Positions 36,553-44,661 of a stretch of 64,000 nt of DNA are shown here, piece by piece (position 1 is the first letter of the stretch; each line of letters begins with the position of its first letter). The notes beneath the pieces were generated by a model, which saw nothing but the letters and a program-made list of their open reading frames with translations, searched no databases and was not told the origin of the DNA. The position numbers and the translations under genes were made by a program. The stretch comes from an uncultured Psychrobacter sp. Its GTDB lineage: Bacteria; Pseudomonadota; Gammaproteobacteria; Pseudomonadales; Moraxellaceae. The DNA is taken from contig CANMUI010000005.1 in NCBI GenBank assembly GCA_947501045.1, positions 124,001 to 188,000 of the forward strand. Direction: 5' to 3'.

Positions 36553-37322
36553 AATTATGACTCAATTTTATATTCTTAAATCCGGATTAAAAATTCGTAC
36601 ATATTCTTAAATTGAATTTGGAAATTACTTATGTTCACGCAAAAACTCAGTTAGTTACTTTCACTTATAACGTGAATCATGCAGTTACTTATAGATACAA
36701 ACCTGAATAAATGTATTCACAAAAGCGAATTAATAAGTGCCAAATATACACTCAAAACTAAGATAACGCAATATCTTATAAACTTTTGTAGTGAAAGAAT
36801 CACCAATTGTTGCGTAAAATATATACAGAAACTAAAATTTAACTACCCTCATCATCAATTGGCATTGTAACAATCGACAGAAGATAAGAAAAACAAAAAT
36901 ACTAAAAAACAGTATGAACGGCACCTATATTCTCTTTAACGGAATAAATTATGGTATTTTTTTTATAAGTTTTAGTCAATTAAGTATAAACGCAATATTA
37001 CAGGTATAAACGATTAACGACATAAAATCTCAATAATGAATATTTGTGTCACAAAAAACGATTAATAGATTTGTTAAGAAAATGTTACTTAAGATGGTTT
37101 AACAGAATTAATAAGCATAATCAGATAAAATTTATAGAAAAGTAACTGTTAGCAGAAATATCTGGATAACTGCATTATTCTATATACAGCAAAAGCGCTA
37201 ATCTATCTGTCAAGTTCATTAAAATAGCGTAGAATACACCGGGCAACTTATTTAATGCTAGTAACCTAGCAATACATTGCGAAATGTAAACCCAAACCGA
37301 CTCAAGGATTAAGGATACCGTT
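36553..37322. other. Long divergent regulatory region wza / rluB
   Basis: No credible gene; a 63-codon plus-strand frame (36679-36870) is short and has no ribosome binding site. The region is very AT-rich and is expected to hold the main capsule promoter (minus) and the rluB promoter (plus). Near wza a 12-base direct repeat is present (listed separately). I did not find a JUMPstart/ops-like GGCGGTAG element. Just before rluB, CAAGGATTAAGGATACC provides a strong ribosome binding site. Confidence 0.55.
36570..36612. repeat. 12-base direct repeat upstream of wza
   Basis: ATATTCTTAAAT occurs at 36570-36581 and again at 36601-36612, 31 bases apart start to start, about three helical turns, and within 60 bases of the wza start. 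The spacing on one face of the helix would suit a regulator binding twice, but AT-rich chance repetition is possible. Confidence 0.4.
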
Positions 37323-38228
37323 ATGAAAGATGAAAAACTACAAAAGGCGCTGGCTCGTATGGGCTTAGGTTCTCGTCGACAAATGGAAGAAGTTATTAAG
37401 TCAGGACGTGTTTCTGTCAATAACCGTCCTGCTACTATCGGTGATCGTGTCGAACCAGGTGACGAGATTCGTGTAGATGGTCGTTTGATTAAATATACCG
37501 CTGAGAACGAAAAGCGCCGCCGTGTACTGGCTTATTATAAGCCTGAGGGTGAAGTATGCTCTGCCAATGACCCAGAAGGTCGCCCTACAGTATTTGAGCG
37601 CTTGCCTAAATTAACCCATGACCGCTGGGTAATGGTTGGACGCTTAGATATCAATTCAACTGGACTTTTATTGTTTACCAACGATGGGGAGATGGCACAT
37701 CGCTTGATGCATCCCTCCAATGAGATTACTCGCGAATATGCAGTAAGAGTTTTAGGTGAAGTGACACCAGATATCGCACGTACGCTAACCGCTGGAGTCA
37801 TGTTAGAAGATGGAATGGCACAATTTGAAGACATTAAAGAAGGTGGCGGTGAAGGTGTCAACAAATGGTATCATGTGAAGCTCAAAGAAGGCCGTAACCG
37901 CGAAGTACGTCGTTTATTTGAGTCCCAAGGTCTCAAGGTCAGCCGTTTATTGCGAACACGTTATGGCAGCATTGCTCTACCAAAAGAGCTACGTACTGGC
38001 CGTTTTATAGAGCTTGATAAAAAAGACATCAATACATTAACTGACTTAGTTAGTCTGCGTCCGCGCTACGGTACTGGTCTTCATGGCGCTGCTAAGCGTA
38101 AGCAAGAGCGGATCAAAGATAAACCTCTCAAAGCGCGTCGTAGTGATAGTAAACGTCGTGATATATCATCTAATAGTAGTGTAAAACCAAGCCGCGGTAC
38201 GCGTAATACTCGTGATCGCAACAGCTAG
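37323..38228 (+). CDS. rluB: 23S rRNA pseudouridine(2605) synthase RluB
   Basis: RsuA/RluB-family pseudouridine synthase acting on 23S rRNA. An S4 RNA-binding domain at the N-terminus (KLQKALARMGLGSRRQMEEVIKSG family block) is followed by the catalytic segment MVGRLDINSTGLLLFTNDGE, whose Asp is the catalytic residue, and by REVRRLFESQGLKVSRLLRTRYG. A basic, Arg/Lys/Ser-rich tail of about 50 residues ends the 301-residue protein. The gene is usually found right after scpB; here the capsule block lies between. It has two good Shine-Dalgarno-like repeats before its ATG and a strong terminator behind. Identification is secure. Confidence 0.94.
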   Translation: MKDEKLQKALARMGLGSRRQMEEVIKSGRVSVNNRPATIGDRVEPGDEIRVDGRLIKYTAENEKRRRVLAYYKPEGEVCSANDPEGRPTVFERLPKLTHDRWVMVGRLDINSTGLLLFTNDGEMAHRLMHPSNEITREYAVRVLGEVTPDIARTLTAGVMLEDGMAQFEDIKEGGGEGVNKWYHVKLKEGRNREVRRLFESQGLKVSRLLRTRYGSIALPKELRTGRFIELDKKDINTLTDLVSLRPRYGTGLHGAAKRKQERIKDKPLKARRSDSKRRDISSNSSVKPSRGTRNTRDRNS

Positions 38229-38270
38229 CAAGTATACTATGCTTACTGCTTACTAGCTGTATAAAAACAA

Positions 38271-38314
38271 AAAAAGCAGCCAGTGATAAATATATATCAC
38301 TGGCTGCTTTTTTT
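38271..38314. terminator. Bidirectional intrinsic terminator after rluB
   Basis: AAAAAGCAGCCAGTGATA (38271-38288) and its exact complement (38295-38312) form an 18-base stem with a six-base loop and A- and T-tracts at the ends. It serves convergent rluB (plus) and the three-gene paralogue cluster (minus). Confidence 0.93.
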
Positions 38315-38338
38315 ATAATACATCAGCTTAGTTAATCG

Positions 38339-38887
38339 TTAATCACGATCATCTAAATAGCGCCTCATGACCTGTAAATCTTGTAAATGACGATTTTCCA
38401 TGGCCTCTAAAGCTTTATCTAAACGTTTTTCAATATTATCTAGACCTTCTTGCAAAATACTTTTGGCTTTAGTTTGTGTATCTAAACTAGCATGATTAGC
38501 TCCAGTTTTTCCTAGATGATGATAACTGGCTAGCATCTCTGGTAAGCGTGTATACAGTAGTCTTTGTAATACGACTTGCGACTCATCCACCGCCAACGTT
38601 CTATTTTGCGCATCTAGACTCTGCTGGTGCTGACTATAAATCGCTATCTTTTCATCAATACGTTGTAGCTGACGCAGCTGTATATCTGATAAGCTCTTCA
38701 AGTGTTCAGTATCTAGTTTCAACTGTTGCCATTTTATATTGGCTAATGATAGAGGCGCATGAGGATCTTGATAGGTGAGTATACCTGGGGTAATACCGAC
38801 TGCATTGTGCAAAGCATGCCAGCCTTTTTTGCCCAAATAAAGGATAGCAACTGTACCAACCACTCCTACCCCTATTAATATACTCAT
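38339..38887 (-). CDS. Membrane-anchored protein of unknown function, paralogue 3
   Basis: Unrecognised 182-residue protein. One N-terminal membrane helix (about residues 2-18, ILIGVGVVGTVAILYLG) is followed by a largely helical, Gln/Leu-rich domain. It shares a layout with the two upstream gene products: a helix ending LPEMLASYHHL (others have IPQAVADYRRL and IPEAIHHYEQL) and a C-terminus with RRYLDDR (others KRYLQQR and HRYVKSR). It is the last gene of the cluster and is followed by the bidirectional terminator. No function can be assigned. Confidence 0.7.
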   Translation of the reverse strand: MSILIGVGVVGTVAILYLGKKGWHALHNAVGITPGILTYQDPHAPLSLANIKWQQLKLDTEHLKSLSDIQLRQLQRIDEKIAIYSQHQQSLDAQNRTLAVDESQVVLQRLLYTRLPEMLASYHHLGKTGANHASLDTQTKAKSILQEGLDNIEKRLDKALEAMENRHLQDLQVMRRYLDDRD

Positions 38888-38971
38888 GCCTATCTACCTA
38901 GCTACTTGCTTCTCTATGACTTTTTAAATCTATAATTCTTCAAAGAAAGCTTATATTCAGTTTCATATCTA

Positions 38972-39595
38972 TCAAATATGTTTATCGTTGGTAATTTTAC
39001 TACTATTAACATCGATATCAGTATCTACAGATTGATGGGCTCGAAGAGTGGCGTCAGGATTATCGAAGCGCTGCTGTAAATAACGCTTAGTTACCAATAG
39101 TTTTTGTCCATCTTGATGGTAGGAGGCAGATAGCAGGTCATCAAACTGAGTGTTAATAGTGCTAAGTACTTCTAGCAAAGCCTCTTTTCCGGTAACGTCT
39201 GAGTGTTTAATCTTGATATTATCTGCACGTGCACCATCTAAATCATGTAAACGGCGATAATCAGCAACGGCTTGCGGAATATGTTTGTCCATTAGGTTTT
39301 GAATCATAATATAAGTTTCATTGACCGTATCGGTGTCATCAATCTTACCATCATTGTTGGTATCACCGTAAATAACGCGCAGTTTCTCGCCTTTTTGGTT
39401 AATCTCTTCAAGTGCTGTTATAACCTCTACCGGGAGGCTTTTTTCAGGAATATAACCCAGCTGCGGCATCGCTTCATACTCGAGCATTTTGGGTGCCGTA
39501 ACTTTTTTAATACCACGATAGCCCAGATACAATCCAGCTGCTGGCAACACCCCGTACAACACGAACATTATGAACATTGCCGTCATTTGAGTCAT
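38972..39595 (-). CDS. Membrane-anchored protein with EF-hand-like loop, paralogue 2
   Basis: Unrecognised 207-residue protein. A membrane helix at about residues 5-25 is followed by a domain containing DTNNDGKIDDTD, which fits a calcium-binding EF-hand or dockerin-type loop. Then comes the cluster's shared helix (IPQAVADYRRL) and a C-terminal VTKRYLQQRF. The frame opens further upstream, but the ATG at 39595 is chosen because AAGGGAT precedes it and it removes an overlap with the upstream gene. It sits between two related genes, 31 bases after the first. A stalk or envelope role is conceivable but not supported by any known family. Confidence 0.7.
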   Translation of the reverse strand: MTQMTAMFIMFVLYGVLPAAGLYLGYRGIKKVTAPKMLEYEAMPQLGYIPEKSLPVEVITALEEINQKGEKLRVIYGDTNNDGKIDDTDTVNETYIMIQNLMDKHIPQAVADYRRLHDLDGARADNIKIKHSDVTGKEALLEVLSTINTQFDDLLSASYHQDGQKLLVTKRYLQQRFDNPDATLRAHQSVDTDIDVNSSKITNDKHI

Positions 39596-39626
39596 TGGAT
39601 TATCCCTTTTTAATTTTATTTCTATA

Positions 39627-40373
39627 TCAGTTCTGCGTACGACTCTTAACATAGCGATGCGTCGATGCTAAACGGTTTAGGACCGTTTGATGTAGCTCAT
39701 CTAACAACTCATCTAGCTCGTAATCCACCTCTAAAAAAAGATCCGTTAGCATATCCCCTGCCGTCATACTGCCTTGTACCGTATTATTTTTGGTTCTATG
39801 CGGACTAAAGCGTAGCAGCTGCTCATAATGATGTATGGCTTCAGGAATACTTTCAGTCACTAGCTTATCGATAACAAACTGACGTTCGTTATGCTGTTGC
39901 TGCTGTTGCTCATTGAGCTCTTGACTCCAATCACGATAGCGTTTTAGCTTACCATTAATCCGGTCTAAGACCGCCACGGCTTCGATGGGCATAGCGTTTA
40001 GGGTGGCCTCATCAACTACATCAACAAGCTCAGTCATAATAGGGCAATGTCCATGTTTAAGATACCATAAGGTATTAGGATCAAAGGGAGGGCGATTAGG
40101 CGAGCGCATCTGCGCTTTATTGGTCAAATAGCGATCCGTCAGCGGCGTTGGCGAATGCGAATCATTCACCTGTGCTAATGCCTGACAAAGACGATTTACA
40201 CGTTCAGGCGCTGTGAGCGTAGAGGTTTCATTGCTACTCTCAGTATCTTCAACAACGTTATCCTCTAGACTTTGACTGCTCACTCGCCGTTGGGCGTTAG
40301 TAGCTGCTATGGTCGGTAGATCATCTTGAGCCTGCCCAAAAGACTGTAGCATTCTTGTCAAACTTATGGCCAT
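39627..40373 (-). CDS. Hypothetical protein, paralogue 1 of a three-gene cluster
   Basis: Unrecognised 248-residue protein without a membrane segment. The first 90 residues are polar and probably disordered; then a helical part with PIEAVAVLDRINGKLKRY, a Gln-run (QQQQQ), IPEAIHHYEQL and the C-terminal THRYVKSR. These positions align with the two downstream products, PVEVITALEEINQKGEKL being the equivalent in paralogue 2. The absence of a membrane anchor distinguishes it. The three genes are in one orientation with small gaps and are probably an operon. No function can be given. Confidence 0.65.
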   Translation of the reverse strand: MAISLTRMLQSFGQAQDDLPTIAATNAQRRVSSQSLEDNVVEDTESSNETSTLTAPERVNRLCQALAQVNDSHSPTPLTDRYLTNKAQMRSPNRPPFDPNTLWYLKHGHCPIMTELVDVVDEATLNAMPIEAVAVLDRINGKLKRYRDWSQELNEQQQQQHNERQFVIDKLVTESIPEAIHHYEQLLRFSPHRTKNNTVQGSMTAGDMLTDLFLEVDYELDELLDELHQTVLNRLASTHRYVKSRTQN

Positions 40374-40525
40374 GACCTACTGTGCTCCTCGCTTATTTCC
40401 CAAATATTTTTTGTATTGCATGCACTGGTTTAATAACGTATCTTAACAGTTTTTCGCTATGCTGCCAGTAAGCAAACGTCAACGTTTTAGTCTTAAAAAC
40501 TTAGTCTTAACAACGAGCAAACGCT

Positions 40526-41128
40526 ATGAATAGTACCGATTATTTTTCTGGCTTTTTGTTAGGCTTATCTTTGATTATTGCGATTGGCTCCCAGAATGCT
40601 TTTGTACTCAAACAAGGACTGAGACGCGAGCACCTGTTCTTTATTTGTCTGTTTTGCGCAGTCAGTGACGCTCTACTTATATCTGCAGGCGTAGCTGGAT
40701 TTGGTACTGTCACTGCGCGCTACCCGCAAGTGGTAGATATCGCTAAGCTTGTAGGCGTGGTTTTTTTGTTAGGTTATGGACTGCAAAGTTTGTATGCTAG
40801 TGTGCGTCTATCACACGCTCTAAGTACTGAAGGACAAGTGATCACGAGCTTAAAAAGAGCACTTCTACTATGTTTTGGCTTTACTTGGCTCAATCCTCAT
40901 GTCTATCTAGATACCTTGGTACTAGTGGGCATGGTTTCAACCGGAGCCAGTAGTAAATTAGTATTTGCTAGCGGTGCCATCAGTGCCTCATTTGTGTTTT
41001 TCTTCGCCTTGGGGTATGGCGCGCAATTACTAAAGCCGCTGTTTACTAAACCAAAGGCATGGAACATACTTGACGCTTTAGTAGGTATATTAATGCTATA
41101 TTTGGCATGGCACTTATACCAAAGCTAA
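40526..41128 (+). CDS. LysE/ArgO family amino-acid exporter
   Basis: Inner-membrane exporter of basic amino acids (lysine or arginine) of the LysE superfamily, 200 residues with about six helices. The N-terminal GFLLGLSLIIAIGSQNAFVLKQGL block is the family signature, and FTWLNPHVYLDTLVLVG in the middle carries the conserved NPHxxLDT motif. The last codons lie in a 13-base tandem repeat that continues beyond the stop. A hairpin terminator follows. ArgO or LysE specificity cannot be told apart here. Family assignment is secure. Confidence 0.88.
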   Translation: MNSTDYFSGFLLGLSLIIAIGSQNAFVLKQGLRREHLFFICLFCAVSDALLISAGVAGFGTVTARYPQVVDIAKLVGVVFLLGYGLQSLYASVRLSHALSTEGQVITSLKRALLLCFGFTWLNPHVYLDTLVLVGMVSTGASSKLVFASGAISASFVFFFALGYGAQLLKPLFTKPKAWNILDALVGILMLYLAWHLYQS

Positions 41129-41152
41129 GTACCAAAGCTAAGTACCAAAGCT
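41118..41152 (+). repeat. Tandem 13-base repeat over the LysE-family stop
   Basis: ACCAAAGCTAAGT occurs at 41118-41130 and 41131-41143, with a partial third copy at 41144-41152. The stop codon TAA of the exporter is inside the first unit and an extra TAA is in the second. Likely replication slippage without functional effect. Confidence 0.75.
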
Positions 41153-41173
41153 GAATTAAAAATTGAGCAATAA

Positions 41174-41211
41174 AAAAACCAAACATCATCAATTGATCAT
41201 GTTTGGTTTAA
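41174..41211. terminator. Intrinsic terminator between lysE-family gene and tmm homologue
   Basis: AAACCAAACAT (41176-41186) pairs with ATGTTTGGTTT around the partly palindromic centre TCAATTGA, flanked by A- and T-tracts. It can serve the convergent genes on both strands. Confidence 0.8.
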
Positions 41212-41261
41212 ATGAACCTTATTATCGGTATTAGAAAAATATCTCTAAAAATTCTGATTAT

Positions 41262-42653
41262 TTATGAAGCCTTTTTGTGATTTTTCTGATTTTTAGGTTT
41301 CACAAAAGTCAGATTCAAAAAGTGCTCAAGCGAATCATCAGTGATATCAAGCCAAGGCTCTGGTAGCTCAGGCGCTAGAGTACCTGTCAAGGTAGAGCGA
41401 TAAGCTTTTTCTCTAAAGCCCATAATATTGGCAACTTTATCTTTTTGCCACTGCTTTAAGATATCACCTTGCTTTTCAACAGCGAACTCTGGGTAATCCG
41501 TTGCGTTAGTTAGATCACGAATATAATTGGCTTGAAAGTCAATTGAGTCACTGACCGTTATCGTCTTGTCATAAGTTGCAAGCCACTTTGCTTCATCTTC
41601 TTGACGCGTCTCTAAATCGGGCAATTCGATATCACCTATCATCACATCGCGTGCATACCAAGCCTGGGCATCAAACATATTAAAGGTAAAGTACTGATCT
41701 TGCATACCTAAATAGATAAGCTTTGGATTGGGTTGCCAAAAAATACCTTTGTACAAGTTTGCAGGATATAAGCAGTTATGCGTTTGCAACCGCAGCTCAT
41801 CAGGCAAGAACGGAAAATGGAATAGATAACCGGTACACATGATGATAGCGTCAAAGCTTTGACTGGTACCGTCAGCGAAGTGCGCCACATCGTCTTCAAA
41901 ATGAGTAACTAATGGCACCTCTTTGATACCTTCTGGCCAATCATAACCCAGTGCTTGCGTACGATAACTGATCGTCACGGACTTGGTGCCATACTTATAA
42001 CACTGCGTACCAATGTCTTCGGCTGAGTAACTGCTACCGACCAGCAAGATGTCTTTATCTTTAAATTCTAGAGCATCACGGAAGTCATGAGCGTGCAAAA
42101 TGCGACCTGGAAACGCCTCTAACCCTTCAAAATAAGGCATATTTGGCGTTGAGAAGTGACCAGTTGCCACTACCACATAATCAAACTCTTCAACTTCTTG
42201 CTCACCGCTTTTATGATTCATGACCGTAACGGTGAACTTTTGGGTTTCATCATCAAAAGATACCCAACGCACGGGGCATTCGAAGCGAATGTATTTATTA
42301 ATATCCTGCTTATCGATGCGACCCATGATGTAATCTTTCAACACTTCACGAGGCGGGTAAGAAGGGATAGGCTCACCAAAATGCTCTTCAAAAGAGTAAT
42401 CTGCAAACTCTAAACATTCTTTGGGGCCATTTGACCATAAATAACGATACATACTGCCGTGAACTGGTTCACCGTTTCTATCTAGACCAGTACGCCAGCT
42501 ATAGTTCCACATGCCACCGATGGCATTTTGTTTTTCATAACAAACTATTTCAGGCAAATCTTTGACACCAGCTAAACGTGCGGCTTCAAAAGCGCGCAAT
42601 TGTGCTAGACCGCTTGGACCTGCACCTAAAATAGCAATTCTTGTCTTACTCAA
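41262..42653 (-). CDS. tmm: Flavin-containing monooxygenase, trimethylamine monooxygenase (Tmm)-like
   Basis: NADPH- and FAD-dependent monooxygenase, 463 residues, closely resembling bacterial Tmm, which oxidises trimethylamine to the osmolyte trimethylamine N-oxide. The FAD motif is GAGPSGLAQ (from residue 10), the FMO fingerprint is FPGRILHAHDF and the NADPH motif is LVGSSYSAEDIG. Segments such as YRYLWSNGPKECLEFADYSF are characteristic of the Tmm group. The start is TTG at 42653, six bases after AGGAG; the upstream TTG at 42659 touches the ribosome binding site. It stands alone between terminator and MarC. Substrate is inferred from the strong resemblance; other amines or sulfides are possible. 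Confidence 0.88.
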   Translation of the reverse strand: MSKTRIAILGAGPSGLAQLRAFEAARLAGVKDLPEIVCYEKQNAIGGMWNYSWRTGLDRNGEPVHGSMYRYLWSNGPKECLEFADYSFEEHFGEPIPSYPPREVLKDYIMGRIDKQDINKYIRFECPVRWVSFDDETQKFTVTVMNHKSGEQEVEEFDYVVVATGHFSTPNMPYFEGLEAFPGRILHAHDFRDALEFKDKDILLVGSSYSAEDIGTQCYKYGTKSVTISYRTQALGYDWPEGIKEVPLVTHFEDDVAHFADGTSQSFDAIIMCTGYLFHFPFLPDELRLQTHNCLYPANLYKGIFWQPNPKLIYLGMQDQYFTFNMFDAQAWYARDVMIGDIELPDLETRQEDEAKWLATYDKTITVSDSIDFQANYIRDLTNATDYPEFAVEKQGDILKQWQKDKVANIMGFREKAYRSTLTGTLAPELPEPWLDITDDSLEHFLNLTFVKPKNQKNHKKAS

Positions 42654-42815
42654 AGTCAACTCCTGTTAAAAATAGTGAGAAGCTATCATAACATATTTTT
42701 ATGGCCGACATTAAAAGATGACATTACTAGTCATTAGTAAACAATTATTTACTATAAACAACCTATTTTTACTACAAAAAATTATAAGTGTGTTTTTTAA
42801 ATTAAAGCATTGGCG

Positions 42816-43457
42816 TTATATTAAATTGGGAAATAAAGTACGTAAACCACTAACAATAATTTCAATGGAAACGGCAGCAAGTAGCATACCCATGATTCGA
42901 CTCATGATATTAAGACCAGTATCACCCAATACACGGCTAATACGACCTGCAGCCATCAAAGCCAAATAACAAAAAAGGCTGATTAACAATCCGGCGATAA
43001 TAACGGCGGACACACGCAGTATGCCTGAAACTTGTGAAGAATAAATAATTACCGTTGAGATGCCGCCAGGTCCGATCATCATAGGAATGGCTAAAGGCAC
43101 TACTGCCGAGGCGGTACTTGGCGGCGCATATTTATCATATTCAACATCGAAGTTTTCTTGATCCGGCTTAACAGGGTTGCCCTCCCCGTTCATCATATTA
43201 AGCGCAATCAAAAACACTAATATGCCCCCTGCTAGCTGAAACGAGCCGATTGAAATACCTAAAGCTTTTAGTAATACTTCACCAGCTACGGTAAAAAAGC
43301 TGATGGTAATAAAAATAGTTAGGCAGGCTATGCGCGCAACTTTACGTCGATCGATCATCGAGTAGCCGCGAGTCAAATCTAAAAACAGCGTCAAAGCACT
43401 AAAGGGATTGATCAACACCACAAAGGCTAAGATAATTTTAATAATTTCAGTGTTCAC
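42816..43457 (-). CDS. MarC family membrane protein
   Basis: Polytopic inner-membrane protein of the MarC (UPF0056) family, 213 residues with six hydrophobic helices. FVVLINPFSALTLFLDLTRGYS at the N-terminus and AVVPLAIPMMIGPGGISTVII in the middle are the family signatures. Despite the name, no role in antibiotic resistance is established; the function remains unknown. The frame starts at GTG (43457) without a strong ribosome binding site. It appears to be monocistronic. Family assignment is secure. Confidence 0.85.
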   Translation of the reverse strand: MNTEIIKIILAFVVLINPFSALTLFLDLTRGYSMIDRRKVARIACLTIFITISFFTVAGEVLLKALGISIGSFQLAGGILVFLIALNMMNGEGNPVKPDQENFDVEYDKYAPPSTASAVVPLAIPMMIGPGGISTVIIYSSQVSGILRVSAVIIAGLLISLFCYLALMAAGRISRVLGDTGLNIMSRIMGMLLAAVSIEIIVSGLRTLFPNLI

Positions 43458-43672
43458 TGAGCGCTCGCTTGTTGGTCGTCAAAATCTAGCAAAAAATAAG
43501 GCCATCGCGCGAGTGCAACGATGACCATGTAGGCAATTAATAGCAGCATTGTAGCATAGTTAGATAAGTCAATTAAATCATTAACTTCATCCGATTTTTA
43601 ATAGTGCTCTACGAATGAAACTTTAACCTGATTTATATTATTTAGGACTTATAAAACTGGCACCTATAAACC

Positions 43673-44533
43673 TCAAGTATTAAAATCAAGTCCAATATCC
43701 AGTGCCTTTGTACTGTGGGTCAAATAACCCATAGCAATAAAATCAACGCCAGTTTCTGCAACTGTTTGTACTGTCTGTGGAGTAATCCCGCCCGAGGCTT
43801 CAGTTTTGGCACGACCTTTACACATAGCGACCGCCCGTGTGAGTGTTTCAGGCGACATATTGTCTAATAACACCAGATTTGCGCCAGCGTCTAAAGCTTG
43901 CTCTAACTGCTCTAGCGTATCTACTTCAACTTCAATCGGAATCAGATGTCCGGCAAAATCCTTTGCTTGTTTGATAGCCGCTTCAATGTCGCCAGCAATA
44001 GCAATATGATTGTCTTTAATTAAGATTGCATCATCGAGGCCTAAGCGATGATTGTGTCCACCGCCGCAGCGTACCGCGTACTTTTGGACGATACGTAAGC
44101 CTGGAATAGTCTTACGAGTACAAGTAATTTGCGCAGAAAAATCTGCCACACTATCGACGATCTCACGCGTAGCCGTTGCAATACCGCTCAAATGAGTCAT
44201 AAAATTCAGCGCCGTACGCTCGGCGATCAATAGATGGCGCGCATTACCGCGCACCGTTGCTAGTACAGTATTGGCTGTGACGTACTCGCCATCACTTATT
44301 TGAGCAATAAATTCAATTTGCTGATCAATTATAGCAAAAGATAAACGCGCTAGATCCATGCCACAAATGACGCCGTCTTGCCTAGCTCTAATCTGTAACT
44401 GCGCCTGTCTATCTGCTGGAATGGTCGCTTGCGAGGTGACATCACCACGCCTACCCAAATCTTCTACTAATGCTGTTTCTACTAAAGGTTTTAATAGTAC
44501 TTCATCTATCGCCGGCTCTATGCGTACGCTCAT
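43673..44533 (-). CDS. nadC: Nicotinate-nucleotide pyrophosphorylase (quinolinate phosphoribosyltransferase)
   Basis: Converts quinolinate and PRPP to nicotinate mononucleotide, the third step of de novo NAD synthesis. The 286 residues contain the N-terminal VEDLGRRGDVTSQATIP, the TARTxPGLR-type active-site block TCTRKTIPGLRIVQKYAVRCGGGHNHRLGLDDAILIKDNH (written in parts: KTIPGLR, GGGHNHR, IKDNH) and EASGGIT near the end. It stands on the minus strand next to nrtR and close to nadA and nadB. A 25-base operator candidate at 44567-44591, 34 bases before the start, matches the one upstream of nadA, so NrtR probably represses it. Identification is secure. Confidence 0.96.
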   Translation of the reverse strand: MSVRIEPAIDEVLLKPLVETALVEDLGRRGDVTSQATIPADRQAQLQIRARQDGVICGMDLARLSFAIIDQQIEFIAQISDGEYVTANTVLATVRGNARHLLIAERTALNFMTHLSGIATATREIVDSVADFSAQITCTRKTIPGLRIVQKYAVRCGGGHNHRLGLDDAILIKDNHIAIAGDIEAAIKQAKDFAGHLIPIEVEVDTLEQLEQALDAGANLVLLDNMSPETLTRAVAMCKGRAKTEASGGITPQTVQTVAETGVDFIAMGYLTHSTKALDIGLDFNT

Positions 44534-44566
44534 TTGTTTTTGCCTCTGTTAAAGATCTTTTGGTTT

Positions 44567-44591
44567 AATTAAACTCAAAACGAGCATAAAT
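44567..44591. promoter_or_regulatory. Probable NrtR operator upstream of nadC
   Basis: The 25 bases AATTAAACTCA-AAA-CGAGCATAAAT match the near-perfect palindrome upstream of nadA at 21 of 25 positions and in the same overall form (11-base arms around AAA). It lies between nrtR and nadC, 34 bases upstream of the nadC start. Two independent copies near NAD genes beside nrtR make an operator role likely. Confidence 0.75.
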
Positions 44592-44661
44592 ATAACGTAA
44601 AGTTTAACGACTAGCAAGATTTGTTCTCACTTAATATAAGGGGCTATTTATGAGTATAAGA

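Noticed and set aside
36679..36870. Possible small gene in the wza-rluB gap
   Set aside because: 63 codons, no ribosome binding site, composition as expected of AT-rich noncoding DNA.
36553..37322. JUMPstart/ops element for RfaH control of the capsule
   Set aside because: No GGCGGTAG-like sequence was found in the region upstream of wza.
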